A DNA stretch of 64,000 nucleotides from Corynebacterium sanguinis (GCF_007641235.1 NZ_CP038157.1:1426001-1490000); one strand, 5' to 3'; positions 28,814 through 38,128 are shown, numbered from the stretch's first letter. Notes: generated by a model from the letters alone, not told the origin. Translations and numbers: made by a program.

Positions 28814-29319
28814 TGGCGGTGCCAGTCGCCGAAGGCGGTGCCCTTGAGCACCGCATCTGAGCCGGCGAGCTTCTTGACCAACGCCATGCGCTCGTCGTCG
28901 CCCGTGGGTACGGCCCGGACGACCTCGGTGTTGTCAAGCGATGACGCCGAGGCGAAGGGCGCCTGTAGGTTGCCCTCTAGCCGGTACGGGCTGGATGTGG
29001 ACGGGCGGACGTCGAAATCGAAAATCTCCGTGGGCAGATACAGCGTGGCGCAGGCGTTGGGGTAATCCACCACCGCGGAGAAGTGCGCCTCGATGGGGGC
29101 CGCGCCGAGGATGAGGAAGGCCTGCTCCTTGGAGTACCCGAAAACGGTGAGGTAATCGATGCAGTGCTTGACAGCGTTCTGGTACGCCAGTGTCGCATCG
29201 AGGTGGCGCTGCTCGCCTTCGTTTGTGATGGACAGGCCCGTGAAGGTGAGCCAGTCCGTGTACTTCGGCCCCTGGTCGCTGGGGACGATGTCGACGGAAA
29301 ACTCGACGTAGCCACCCAT
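28810..29319 (-). pseudogene. Acetamidase/formamidase, C-terminal remnant
   Basis: The readable frame (169 residues from ATG 29319) matches only the C-terminal half of FmdA/AmdA amidases: AAPIEAHFSAVVDYPNACAT and PTEIFDFDVRPS are typical. Homology continues upstream of the ATG in the same frame (FFNEITLCGAIE) but a TAA cuts it off 16 codons above, and no ribosome site precedes 29319. Intact family members are about 400 residues, so the 5' half has been lost. Its stop overlaps the ftsB stop by 4 bases. Confidence 0.8.
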
Positions 29320-29458
29320 TTCAATGGCCCCGCAGAGGGTGATCTCGTTGAAGAACCGGCCCCCGCCTTCCGTTTAGGACGCAGAAGCGTTCCGACGCCC
29401 CCGGCACCGCCAAGGAAGATGAATAGCGCCTCGACCCCTGGGGGTAACATCTCGAACC

Positions 29459-30004
29459 ATGACGCCCACCCCTGAGGACCTCGACATCGTCGCCGAGCAG
29501 CTCGGCCGCGCGCCCCGCGGCGTGCTCGACATTTCCTACCGCACGCCAGACGGCCAGCCCGCGGTGGTCATGACCGCGCCAAAGCTTGACGACGGGACAC
29601 CGTTTCCCACCCTCTACTACCTCACCGACCCGCGTCTCACCGCCGAGGCGAGCCGCCTTGAGGTTGCCCAGGTGATGAAGTGGATGGAGCAGCGCCTCGG
29701 TGAGGACGCCGAGCTAGCCCGAGACTACCGCGCTGCGCACGAATACTACTTGGCTAAGCGCAATGCCATCGAGGACCTCGGAACCACGTTCTCCGGCGGC
29801 GGAATGCCGGACCGAGTCAAGTGCCTGCATGTGCTCATCGCCTACGCGCTCGCCGAAGGCCCGCAGCACATCCGCCTCGGCACGGAAGCGGTCGCGCTCG
29901 CCGCCGAACACGGCAATCTGCGTGGCACAGCTATCCCCGCGGACTGGCCCACCGTGGACGATTTGGGCATCGACCTGGAAGAAGCAGGGGAGGGCCTCGC
30001 GTGA
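29459..30004 (+). CDS. DUF501 family protein
   Basis: 181 residues, soluble, unknown function but nearly always found between divIC and ppx/gppA in actinobacteria. Characteristic stretches are FPTLYYLTDPRL and GGGMPDRVKCLHVLIAYALA. TAACAT at 29445-29450 is 8 bases before the ATG (leaderless type). The stop overlaps the ppx start (GTGA). Confidence 0.88.
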   Translation: MTPTPEDLDIVAEQLGRAPRGVLDISYRTPDGQPAVVMTAPKLDDGTPFPTLYYLTDPRLTAEASRLEVAQVMKWMEQRLGEDAELARDYRAAHEYYLAKRNAIEDLGTTFSGGGMPDRVKCLHVLIAYALAEGPQHIRLGTEAVALAAEHGNLRGTAIPADWPTVDDLGIDLEEAGEGLA

Positions 30005-30933
30005 ATCCGGTGACCGTCGCCGCCGTCGACTGCGGTACGAACTCCATCCGCCTGTTGATCAGTCGTCGCAACGAAGACGGCACGAGTGTTGAGATTGCGC
30101 GTCGTAACACGATTGTCCGGCTTGGCCAGGGCGTCGATAAGACGGGTACGCTCGACCCCCGCGCCGTGGAACGTACCCGCGCGGCTTTGGCCGCCTATGT
30201 CGAGGAAATGGAGGCCGCCGGCGTAACCCGCGTGCGCATGGTCGCCACCTCGGCAACTCGCGACGCGTCGAACCGCGAAGATTTCTTCGCCATGACCCGC
30301 GAACTGCTCGGGCGGATCCAGCCGGGTGCTGAAGCGGAAGTAATTTCAGGTGATGAAGAAGCCGCGCTCTCCTACGCCGGCGCCACCGCGGATCTCAAGC
30401 AGGCGGGCAACGTGTGCGTCATCGACTTGGGCGGGGGATCGACGGAGTTCATCACCTCGGACTCGTCGATCTCGACTCAAATGGGGTGCGTCCGCGTCAC
30501 CGAAAGGCTGATGCGCTCTAACCCTCCTGCAGAGCAGGAGGTGGATGCCGCACGCGCTTTCGTGCGCGAGCGGATCGCAGAAGCAGTTGCCGCAGTCGAT
30601 CTCTCGCGCGCGCAAGGCTTCGTGGGCTGCGCGGGTACCTTCACCACCCTCTGCGCCCTAGCTCAGGGGTTGGAAACATACGACCCTGAGCGCATTCACA
30701 TGGCCGAAGTGTCGTTCGACAGCGTCAGGCAAGTCGCGGCGGAGCATCTCCGCCAGACCTCGCAGCAGCGCGCGGCACACCCCGCCATTAGCGAAGGGCG
30801 CGCCGATGTCATTGCCGCCGGCTGCGTCATTGTGGAAGAAATCATGGATGCCGCGGAGCGGCTGACCAATCATCGCTCGTTCGTAATCAGTGAGAAAGAC
30901 ATCCTCGACGGGATTGTCGCGGGCCTGATCTAG
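30001..30933 (+). CDS. ppx: Exopolyphosphatase / pppGpp phosphohydrolase family
   Basis: Ppx/GppA family, 310 residues, actin-like ATPase fold. Motifs are VAAVDCGTNSIRLLIS (phosphate 1), VIDLGGGSTEFI (phosphate 2) and GCAGTFTTLCALAQ. The family removes terminal phosphate from polyphosphate or pppGpp; short forms like this match mycobacterial Ppx2, whose activity varies. GTG start at 30001, coupled to DUF501. Confidence 0.9.
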   Translation: MNPVTVAAVDCGTNSIRLLISRRNEDGTSVEIARRNTIVRLGQGVDKTGTLDPRAVERTRAALAAYVEEMEAAGVTRVRMVATSATRDASNREDFFAMTRELLGRIQPGAEAEVISGDEEAALSYAGATADLKQAGNVCVIDLGGGSTEFITSDSSISTQMGCVRVTERLMRSNPPAEQEVDAARAFVRERIAEAVAAVDLSRAQGFVGCAGTFTTLCALAQGLETYDPERIHMAEVSFDSVRQVAAEHLRQTSQQRAAHPAISEGRADVIAAGCVIVEEIMDAAERLTNHRSFVISEKDILDGIVAGLI

Positions 30934-31217
30934 TCCTCGTCGGGTTCGTAGATCTTGTCCTCGGGGTTGGAGGAGCCGGCGCTATCGTTCTTGCGGCCGC
31001 GTAGGCGACGCTTGCTCTTGAGATCTTCCACCTCGCGCATGCGTGGCTCAGGATCGAGCTGATTTGCCAGTGCCTTACGGGTCGAGGTGACCACCTGCTT
31101 GGTGATGGGCGAATTGGCAACCGCGCGCGAAGCATCGACAATCTGGTGGTAGCGCTTCCTGCCCGCCTTCGTGCCGAACACGTACCCGGCGGCTGCTCCG
31201 ACAACGAATTGAATCAT
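30930..31217 (-). CDS. YtxH-like small protein, 95 aa
   Basis: An N-terminal glycine-rich hydrophobic helix (MIQFVVGAAAGYVFGTKAGR) followed by charged helices, as in YtxH-domain stress proteins. TACTAT (31229-31224, minus strand) lies 6 bases before the ATG at 31217. It overlaps the ppx stop by 4 bases. Confidence 0.7.
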   Translation of the reverse strand: MIQFVVGAAAGYVFGTKAGRKRYHQIVDASRAVANSPITKQVVTSTRKALANQLDPEPRMREVEDLKSKRRLRGRKNDSAGSSNPEDKIYEPDED

Positions 31218-31278
31218 GGGGCCATAGTACCCATGATTGGATGCACAAGCCTGCATCGATCCGGTTGGCGTGTGAACG

Positions 31279-31352
31279 TGGGGCCAGCGGGGCTCGAACC
31301 CGCGACCAGCGGATTATGAGTCCGCGGCTCTAACCGACTGAGCTATAGCCCC
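31279..31352 (-). tRNA. tRNA with CAU anticodon (Met, or Ile2)
   Basis: A complete cloverleaf is seen on the minus strand: acceptor GGGGCTA/TGGCCCC with discriminator A, D-loop AGCTCAGTCGGTTAGAGC, anticodon stem-loop GCGGA-CTCATAA-TCCGC, and T-arm with GGTTCGAG. The CAU anticodon fits elongator Met or the TilS-modified Ile2. The anticodon-arm sequence and the following TGGTCGC resemble E. coli tRNA-Ile2, but I cannot decide from one gene. Confidence 0.9.
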
Positions 31353-31447
31353 ATTGGTAAATCCCGACACACCTTACCCGAGCCACCGAAACCAATTGAA
31401 ATCCGGGTGGCCGAAACTAGGTGCCAAACCACGCCTAAGCTTGCGAT

Positions 31448-31476
31448 TTGGCTACTTTGGGGGCGCTGTCTATAGT
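31448..31476 (+). promoter_or_regulatory. Promoter of tRNA-Asn
   Basis: TTGGCT and TATAGT are separated by 17 bases, 36 bases upstream of the mature tRNA 5' end. The rest of the gap back to the CAU tRNA (from 31353) holds no gene. Confidence 0.6.
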
Positions 31477-31511
31477 TATAACTCGTTGCGGATACGCTTT
31501 CCGTGCGATTT

Positions 31512-31584
31512 TCCTCCATAGCTCAGTTGGCAGAGCATTCGACTGTTAATCGAAGGGTCACTGGTTCGAGCCCAGTTGGAGGAG
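31512..31584 (+). tRNA. tRNA-Asn (GUU)
   Basis: Full cloverleaf: acceptor TCCTCCA/TGGAGGA, discriminator G, anticodon loop CTGTTAA (GUU), T-arm with GGTTCGAG. It has its own promoter and a terminator directly after it. Confidence 0.95.
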
Positions 31585-31592
31585 CAAAACGA

Positions 31593-31618
31593 AGCCAGCC
31601 AGAGATGGCTGGCTTTTC
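31593..31618 (+). terminator. Rho-independent terminator after tRNA-Asn
   Basis: AGCCAGCC and GGCTGGCT form an 8-bp stem with the loop AGAGAT, followed by TTTCT. Confidence 0.85.
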
Positions 31619-31645
31619 TGGTGCTTGGGCGCACCGGAAAAGGTG

Positions 31646-32722
31646 ATGGGGAAACGTGAGGATTCATTGAGCCTGTTAAAGACAGTGGGTTGGATCGCGG
31701 CGATCGGTCTGACGGGTGCCTTAGCCGTCGAACTCCTTGGAGCAAGCCCGGTAACTGTGGAGAAAATTGTCGACGGTGACACGATCGACGTGCGTCTCGA
31801 CGGCGAGACGACACGCATCCGGTTCCTCAACGTGGACACCCCCGAAATCGGTCGTGACGGGGCACCCGCTGAATGCCTTGCCGAAGAAGCCCGCCAGTAC
31901 CTCGCAGATCGCCTTCCCATTGGCTCTGTGGTGGAGCTTGAATTTGACCAGGAGAGACTGGATAAGTACGGGCGGAGCTTGGCAGGGGTCTTTGTCGACG
32001 ATTCGCTGATCAATGCGGAAATTGCCCGGGAAGGCCTGGGCCGCGCCGTGGACATCGCCCCCAACCACCGCTTCTACTCCGAAGTAGCCGAGGCGGAAAG
32101 GGAAGCAAACGAAGCTAAACGCGGGTTATCAACGCTGGGCCCGGAGTGCTTCGTCGCACAGCAAGACGCGGAGGCGATCCGCGAGGCTGAACAAGCTCAA
32201 CAGGAGGCGCAGAACTTGATCCTGCTCTTGCCTTACCTGAACGATGACGGCAACCTCGCGCAGGTACAGCGCAGCGCACGACGAATCGCGGAGGCGAGGG
32301 CGACACTGGCTACAGTACACACCGCAGGGGAAAGACAATCCGAGTTTCAAAAGAGCGCCTATGGCGACAGCTACAAGGACACGGTGAACACGCTCGAAGA
32401 TAGGCTCCAGCGCGCCGAATCCAGGATCGACGAGGCTATCGCACGCGAACAGGAACGTCGCGATGCGCAGGAGCGCGCCGAGGAACAGCGCAACGGCGAC
32501 GACATCGACGCCGCGCGGAAAGACACGGAGAATCAACCTCGGATGGAGTCGTCAGCACCGAGCAGTTCCGCGCCCCCTGCTGCCGCTTTGCACTCGGGAG
32601 GCGGGGGAGATACCTACACCGGGTGCCGCGCATACGGAGGAAACTACGCGTTTACCTCCGTAGACGACGAGGGTCGGCGATACGCGAAGATCGACTGCGC
32701 TACCAAGGCACAAATCGGCTGA
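31646..32722 (+). CDS. Thermonuclease (SNase) family protein with coiled-coil extension
   Basis: 358 residues. A membrane/signal segment at residues 9-32, the SNase domain at about 35-165 (VDGDTIDV, RIRFLNVDTPEI, LEFDQERLDKYGRSLAGVFV), then a long Glu/Arg-rich helical region and a small C-terminal Cys-containing module. The Asp, Arg and Glu residues of the SNase active site appear present. ATG at 31646 has AAAAGGTG upstream; a TTG at 31625 is less likely. It lies just downstream of tRNA-Asn, a common spot for acquired genes. Confidence 0.85.
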   Translation: MGKREDSLSLLKTVGWIAAIGLTGALAVELLGASPVTVEKIVDGDTIDVRLDGETTRIRFLNVDTPEIGRDGAPAECLAEEARQYLADRLPIGSVVELEFDQERLDKYGRSLAGVFVDDSLINAEIAREGLGRAVDIAPNHRFYSEVAEAEREANEAKRGLSTLGPECFVAQQDAEAIREAEQAQQEAQNLILLLPYLNDDGNLAQVQRSARRIAEARATLATVHTAGERQSEFQKSAYGDSYKDTVNTLEDRLQRAESRIDEAIAREQERRDAQERAEEQRNGDDIDAARKDTENQPRMESSAPSSSAPPAAALHSGGGGDTYTGCRAYGGNYAFTSVDDEGRRYAKIDCATKAQIG

Positions 32723-32769
32723 GCTCCGGCGCCTCAATATGGATCAAAAATCCGGTTACAGTGGAAAGC

Positions 32770-33318
32770 ATGAAACGTTCACTTGCTGCTATCGGAGCCG
32801 CCGGCGCACTCGCGCTGACGGCATTGCCCGCTACCGCTCAGGCGGAGGAGGTTGCACCGTTCGACCCGTTCGCATCCTCGGTGGACACATCGGCCATCGA
32901 CGAGGCGCTCGCGTCCCTGACCGAAACCAGCTCCAACGCTGTGGCCGCCTGGAGCACCCAGCTTGGATCCGCCGAAGGACTCTTCCCCGGAATCCTCCCC
33001 GCGCCTGTCCCAGCGGGCGAATGCGCTCCGCAGGAGTTCGACGCCGTCGTGGACGGGTGGCCGGGCGTTGCAGGCACGATCGTCGAATGGTGCAACGGTG
33101 AGTGGGCCGTCGCCGGTGCCAACCAGACGGACTGGAAGGTCTTCTTCCACCACGACGGGCAGAACTGGGTGGGGCTCGCGCCGGATGGGTCAAAGAAAAC
33201 CGGTTTGCAGCAGGGCTGCTTCAACGGCATTAAGCTGCGCGAACAGGGCGCTCCGCAAGAGTTCCTCGACCGCACCCCGATCTGCACGCCGGAGGAAATC
33301 GGGTACTTCCCGCGGTAA
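32770..33318 (+). CDS. Secreted protein of unknown function, 182 aa
   Basis: Signal peptide at residues 1-26 (SLAAIGAAGALALTALPATA, cleavage after AQA). The mature domain has four cysteines and several Trp residues (WPGVAGTIVEWCNGEWAVAG). It is of a type often found in corynebacteria but I do not know a function. TACAGT (32757-32762) is 7 bases before the ATG. Confidence 0.75.
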   Translation: MKRSLAAIGAAGALALTALPATAQAEEVAPFDPFASSVDTSAIDEALASLTETSSNAVAAWSTQLGSAEGLFPGILPAPVPAGECAPQEFDAVVDGWPGVAGTIVEWCNGEWAVAGANQTDWKVFFHHDGQNWVGLAPDGSKKTGLQQGCFNGIKLREQGAPQEFLDRTPICTPEEIGYFPR

Positions 33319-33368
33319 ACGAAACCAGGCGCCGTGGCTGCTCATGATACGGAAGAGATAACCGTTAA

Positions 33369-33999
33369 GGGGATGACTTCTGGCTCCCCCGAACCTTTCG
33401 AGAGCGGGACACGGCTCAGGGCGTTAGCTATCTGCGCGCCTGCTACTCGCGAACTCTGGGTCTGGAGGCTGCGGGCGCGCCCGGGGTGTACTCGGGCGAA
33501 TACTTCGACCCCTGTGGCGATGACCCCTCCCCGCACTGGTTCACGCCGGAGGACTTGTTCGCGGTCTCGTGCCTAAGCACCCCTATCCCAGCTTAGGCTG
33601 GGATCCGCTCGCGGCGCGACGGTGCAGTCAGAGAAAAGGTTGCTGTACTTCTTGAACAGATCCCGAGAGATGTCGGACTGTGGGAACTAGACGACCCTCG
33701 TAGTCAACTCGGTGATTTCGCGCTCGAACGCTACCTCAGAGAGCTCCCCGGGATAGGGGAAGTGCGCGCCACCAAGCTCATTGCGCGCAAGCGCCCTGAG
33801 ATCTACCCCGTAGTGGATCGGGTGGTGCGCGCGGTTACTGGGACGTCGAGAAGCGAATTTACCGTTCCTTTCGCGCAAGCCCTCCGGGAGGACAATTGCG
33901 CGCTTGTTGCCGAGCTGGCGGCGCTCGGCGCCCGCGCCGGTCTTCCAGCGGAATCTATTTACTCCCAGTCATGGAGGGCACGACGAACGCCTCGGATGC
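33369..33999 (+). pseudogene. DUF6308-family protein, internal stop and lost ends
   Basis: One frame reads a recognisable DUF6308-type protein: YLRACYSRTLGLEAAGAPG, YFDPCGDDPSPHWFTPEDLF, AVSCLSTPIPA, then TAG at 33594-33596, then without a frame change VAVLLEQIPRDVGLWELDDP and GIGEVRATKLIARKRPEIYP. An in-frame TAA at 33366 closes the 5' end with no start codon after it. The 3' end has no stop of its own and runs into antisense of the next gene. It is a decayed gene filling an otherwise empty stretch of nearly 700 bases. Confidence 0.75.
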
Positions 34000-35616
34000 T
34001 TACGTCGCCGGGTACTTCATCGGCGAGCCCGGGCCCAGCGGGAGGCCGAGGAAGTACCACAGCAGGAAGAAGAGGAACCAGCCGACCAAGATCGAGATCG
34101 AGTAAGGAAGGGCGAGGGACATCAGGGTGCCCACTCCCGCCTTCTTGTAGTAGCGCTGCAGCAACACCAGTGCAAGGCCGAAGAACGGTGACATCGGGGT
34201 GATGATGTTGGTCGGGGAGTCACCGATACGGAAGAGCATCTGCGCCACCTCGGGCGCGACTCCGACGTACATCATCATCGGGACCACAACCGGGGCCATG
34301 AGAGCCCACTGCGCGGACCCTGAGGTAATCAGCATGTTGAGCACGGCGACCATGGCGACGAGGCCCGCGAAAAGCAGCGCCGGGGGAAGGTCCCACTGCT
34401 GCAGCAGCTCCGCGCCCTTAATTGCTGTCCAGGGCCCCAAGTTCGACCACTGGAACCAGGCCAGGAACTGGGACACGGCAAAGAACAGAACCAACATGGG
34501 CAGCATCGTCTCAAGCCCCTTGGCCATCATGTCGGGAATGTCGCCGGAGCTCTTGATGCTGCCTGTGGTCAGGCCGTAGGCGAGACCGACGAAGAAGAAC
34601 CCCAGCGTGATCGGCACCGCCACCGCCTGAATCAGCGGCGACTGCATGAACCCTTCCTCGGGGCGGGCAAACGGGGAGGCAGGGATGAACAGCAGCGCGA
34701 AGTAGATGGCGAGGAACACCAGCAAGGTGATGAGCGCGGAGACCAAGCCCTTCGACTCGACCGGTGTAAGGGTCAGGGAAATCTCCTCGGAATCTTCGGG
34801 GTCGTTGGAGGGGGCGTCGTCACGCGATTGCTCGAAAGAAACCTCGCTGTGGTCGATGAGCTCGTGCGCCTTCTTATCCACAAAGAATTCCGTCACTGCC
34901 GTGATGAGCAGGGAGAGGAACACGGCCGAGGGGATGACGAAGAAAATATTGGCCAGCGGCGAAACTACGTAGTTCTCGTCGACCATTTGGGCTGCCGATG
35001 TCGAAATTCCCGCGAGCAGAAGGTCGGTGATGTTGAGAACGAGTGAGGCGTTGAAACCCGCGCTCGACGCCGCGAACGCGACCATTGCACCGACGATCGG
35101 GGAGCGGCCGACGGCATGGAAGGCCATCGCGCCGAGCGGGATGATGATGACGTAGATCGCGTCGGAGGCGACGGAGCCCGTGACGCCTGCTAGAGCGATC
35201 ATGAACGTGAGAATCTTCGGGTTGACGTAACCGACCATGGCGCGCACCATCGTGGAAAGCAGGCCGGTGTATTCGGCGACCGCGACACCCAGCATGACCG
35301 CGAGAACCACACCCAGCGGCGGGAAGGAGACGAAGTTCTTCACCGCATCCGTCACCATCCGTGAGAGATTCTCGGTGGTCAACAGGGATTCGACCGCGAT
35401 GGTGTCACCGCTGCCGGGGTCTGTGGCGCTCATGCCGATCCGGTTGCCAATCCACGACAGCGCCACAACGACGCCAGAAAGGATGACAAACAGCCAGAAC
35501 GGATTGGGCAGCTTGTTGCCGACCTTCTCGATGACTCCGAGGAAACCGCCCCCACCGGTGTCCTTCTCTTCGGGTTCCTTGGTCGTCGTCGACCCTTGAG
35601 TGTGTGATCCTGTCAT
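34000..35616 (-). CDS. AbgT-family transporter
   Basis: 538 residues with about a dozen hydrophobic segments, characteristic of AbgT (p-aminobenzoyl-glutamate or sulfonamide transport). Conserved stretches are PPLGVVLAVMLGVAVAEYTG, SDAIYVIIIPLGAMAF, SAQWALMAPVVVPMMMYVGV and RIGDSPTNIITPMSPFFGL. A charged cytoplasmic loop lies near residues 255-295. ATG at 35616 is preferred to the open frame from 35664. Substrate is not certain; some family members are antimetabolite exporters. Confidence 0.9.
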   Translation of the reverse strand: MTGSHTQGSTTTKEPEEKDTGGGGFLGVIEKVGNKLPNPFWLFVILSGVVVALSWIGNRIGMSATDPGSGDTIAVESLLTTENLSRMVTDAVKNFVSFPPLGVVLAVMLGVAVAEYTGLLSTMVRAMVGYVNPKILTFMIALAGVTGSVASDAIYVIIIPLGAMAFHAVGRSPIVGAMVAFAASSAGFNASLVLNITDLLLAGISTSAAQMVDENYVVSPLANIFFVIPSAVFLSLLITAVTEFFVDKKAHELIDHSEVSFEQSRDDAPSNDPEDSEEISLTLTPVESKGLVSALITLLVFLAIYFALLFIPASPFARPEEGFMQSPLIQAVAVPITLGFFFVGLAYGLTTGSIKSSGDIPDMMAKGLETMLPMLVLFFAVSQFLAWFQWSNLGPWTAIKGAELLQQWDLPPALLFAGLVAMVAVLNMLITSGSAQWALMAPVVVPMMMYVGVAPEVAQMLFRIGDSPTNIITPMSPFFGLALVLLQRYYKKAGVGTLMSLALPYSISILVGWFLFFLLWYFLGLPLGPGSPMKYPAT

Positions 35617-35725
35617 GGCGTCGTTTCCTGGTCGGGATTTGATGTGAAACACCTTAACGCACACTTAGTATAGGGTGGCGAAGATGTCGCCGAGACGGTG
35701 CGGTGAACTGGGCCGGAAGGAGCGA

Positions 35726-36376
35726 ATGAAAGTGTCTACAGTTGCGATGAGAAACCGCGGGAGCGGATGCGCGGCCGCGGCGGCTGCCGTTGTCGCGTTG
35801 GTCGCCATCGCCGCGGTGGTGCTCGTGATGATTCGTCCTGTGTTGTTCGGCCTCGGGCGCGAGAGCATCACCGACGAGCAAATCGGGGCATCCTTCAAGG
35901 AGATCGCTGAGCTGTCAGTGGAGGAGTACGCGTATTCAACGGTGGGCTCGTTCGAGCAGGAGGGCTTCACCGTCGCGGGGCGCGCCGTCCCCTTTACCGG
36001 ACGCAACTTCCTGGTGACATTCGATGGATCCGTCAAGGCGGGGCTTCGCGACGCCGAGCAAGTCGTGGTGGACATCGACGAGGACGCCGAGAAACTCACC
36101 GTGCGCGTGCCGCGCGTGGCCATCACCGAAAACTCCGTCAACCCAGCAAGCATCACCGTGTACGACCAGTCGATGAATCCCTTGAACCAGATCAGGGTGG
36201 ACGACGTTGCCGGTTTCCTCGCTGAGCAAGAAAAACGTGCGGAGGAAAAGGCTATAGAGGAGGGTCTTCTCAAGCGCGCCGAGCAGCGCACTGAGGAACT
36301 CATGCGCAGCCACGCCAGTGCGTTGATTGAGGGCACCAACATGGCGGGGTATCAGGTGGAGGTGCGCTGGAGCTAA
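35726..36376 (+). CDS. DUF4230 family membrane-anchored protein
   Basis: 216 residues. One transmembrane helix (AAAAAVVALVAIAAVVLVMI) near residues 16-38 and an extracytoplasmic beta-rich DUF4230 domain ending in a charged helix (EEKAIEEGLLKRAEQRTEEL). Function unknown. The ATG at 35726 has GGAAGGAGCG right before it. It is divergent from the transporter gene. Confidence 0.75.
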   Translation: MKVSTVAMRNRGSGCAAAAAAVVALVAIAAVVLVMIRPVLFGLGRESITDEQIGASFKEIAELSVEEYAYSTVGSFEQEGFTVAGRAVPFTGRNFLVTFDGSVKAGLRDAEQVVVDIDEDAEKLTVRVPRVAITENSVNPASITVYDQSMNPLNQIRVDDVAGFLAEQEKRAEEKAIEEGLLKRAEQRTEELMRSHASALIEGTNMAGYQVEVRWS

Positions 36377-36417
36377 ACTCCACCGGGCGGTTGTTGTCTG
36401 CGGTTACACTCGCGCGG

Positions 36418-37293
36418 GTGAGTGCAGAAGAACTGGAACCGATGCTCCTAACCGTCTACCGCGTCCTCGAATTGATCGGCGTGTTCCTTGCCGCGCTGGT
36501 TGGCGGCACGGTTGCACGCACAATGAAGTTCGACATCGTGGGCTTTCTCATCATCGCCGTTGTGTCGGCGCTTGCGGGAGGTGCGCTCAGAGATACCCTT
36601 ATTAACTCCGGACTCGTCGCCGCCCTAGACAGCCCGGAATATGTGTGGACGGCCATGGCCGGCGCCGCGGTGGCGTTTGTCACTCGACTGCACGGATTCT
36701 TCTGGACAATCTTCCACTACCACGCGGACATGGCGATCCTCGGTGTGTGGGCGGTGACCGGTTCAACCAAAGCGCTGCTCAACGGCGTTTCTCCCCTCGG
36801 GTGTGTCCTCATGGGTGTTGTCACGGCCACGGGTGGCGGCATTCTGCGGGACATGATGTGCGGCCAGGTGCCCTCCGTGCTGAAAAACCAGCAGATGACG
36901 GTCATCCCGGCTGTCGTCGCAGGAACCCTCAACGTGGGGCTTTACCACGCGGGGTACGACGCCTGGGGAATGATCGTCTCCCCGATCGTGGCGTTCTTGC
37001 TGGCCATGCTCGTGTATTGGAAGGGCTGGTACGTCCCGGCGCGCCAAGATTTCGCCCCGGTCAACGACATCGCGCTGAGCCTGCGCCGCTCCTTCAGCGG
37101 AGTGGAACAGCAGTTGCGCACCGCCGCGCGGAAGGTGGAGCCCACAGATGTCCGATCGTGGCGGCACGAGAAAATGGAGGAGATCGAGGACGAGGAAGAT
37201 GGTCTCACCCGCGACGAGTTCATCGACATGCTCTACCGCGCGTACAGCCGATCAGGCGACGACGGGGACACCGGGTGGGTGCGGCGCACGTAA
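36418..37293 (+). CDS. TRIC-family cation channel (UPF0126)
   Basis: 291 residues. Two repeated UPF0126/TRIC units with seven hydrophobic segments; each carries the glycine-rich kink motif and a (G/A)GGxLRD sequence (LAGGALRDTLI; TGGGILRDMMC). Bacterial homologues form trimeric K+ channels. The C-terminus is a charged cytoplasmic tail. I choose GTG at 36418: TACACT (36405-36410) is 7 bases before it. Confidence 0.85.
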   Translation: MSAEELEPMLLTVYRVLELIGVFLAALVGGTVARTMKFDIVGFLIIAVVSALAGGALRDTLINSGLVAALDSPEYVWTAMAGAAVAFVTRLHGFFWTIFHYHADMAILGVWAVTGSTKALLNGVSPLGCVLMGVVTATGGGILRDMMCGQVPSVLKNQQMTVIPAVVAGTLNVGLYHAGYDAWGMIVSPIVAFLLAMLVYWKGWYVPARQDFAPVNDIALSLRRSFSGVEQQLRTAARKVEPTDVRSWRHEKMEEIEDEEDGLTRDEFIDMLYRAYSRSGDDGDTGWVRRT

Positions 37294-37303
37294 CATCGGG
37301 TTC

Positions 37304-38128
37304 ATGGACCTAGCCAAGCACCTCTCTGGGTGGCCGGTGGACAACGTCTCGGCCGCGCTCGTCGGAAAGCAGGACGCGACCTACGGCGACCAGCACGTCA
37401 TCTACGAGCTCATGAGCGTGACCAAGCTACTCGCCGCATACAGCTTCCTCATGGCCGTCGAAGAGGGAGCATTCTCGCTCGATAGCGCCTGCGGGCCCAC
37501 CGGGTCGACCGTACGCCATCTGCTGTCGCACGCCTCCGGAGTAGGGCTTGATTCGCGCAAGGCCCAGAAACCGGTCGGTGAGCGGCGCATTTACTCGTCC
37601 GCCGGCTTCGAAATTCTCGACGACTTTCTCCACGAGCGCAGTGGGATGCACCTTGGGGAGTACGCGCGCCTCGGCGTTTTCGAGCCACTCGGCATGGACA
37701 GCGCGGAGATTTATGGGTCTGCGGGGCACGGCGGGAGGGCGTCGCTAAGCGATATGCGCGCCTTCGCTCGCGAGTTGACGGCGCCCACGCTGCTGAGCGA
37801 GCAGACGCTTATCGACGCCTTCGCCAACCAATTCGGTGAGCTGCGCGGGATCGTCCCCGGATACGGGATGCAGAAGCCCTGCCCGTGGGGTCTGGGATTT
37901 GAGATCCGGGGCGAGAAATCGCCGCACTGGACCGGTGACAACATGCCCGCAGACACTGTGGGGCACTTCGGAATGTCCGGAACCTACCTCTGGGTCGTGC
38001 CGGCGTGGTCAGATTCACCGGCAGCGGGGACCGCGATGGTCGTTCTCACCGACCGCGATTTCGGCGATTGGGCGAAACCTTTGTGGCAGGAGACGAACGC
38101 GGCGGTGTTTGAGGAGCTTTCCGGCTAG
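37304..38128 (+). CDS. Serine hydrolase of the beta-lactamase/DD-peptidase fold
   Basis: 274 residues without signal peptide. Class C beta-lactamase-like domain: the SXXK motif is SVTK (about residue 39), the YSS in IYSSAGFEIL replaces the usual YXN, and HFGMSGTYLWV occupies the KTG position. Typical length of cytoplasmic corynebacterial esterase-type members. TAACAT (37291-37296) is 7 bases before the ATG. Confidence 0.8.
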   Translation: MDLAKHLSGWPVDNVSAALVGKQDATYGDQHVIYELMSVTKLLAAYSFLMAVEEGAFSLDSACGPTGSTVRHLLSHASGVGLDSRKAQKPVGERRIYSSAGFEILDDFLHERSGMHLGEYARLGVFEPLGMDSAEIYGSAGHGGRASLSDMRAFARELTAPTLLSEQTLIDAFANQFGELRGIVPGYGMQKPCPWGLGFEIRGEKSPHWTGDNMPADTVGHFGMSGTYLWVVPAWSDSPAAGTAMVVLTDRDFGDWAKPLWQETNAAVFEELSG

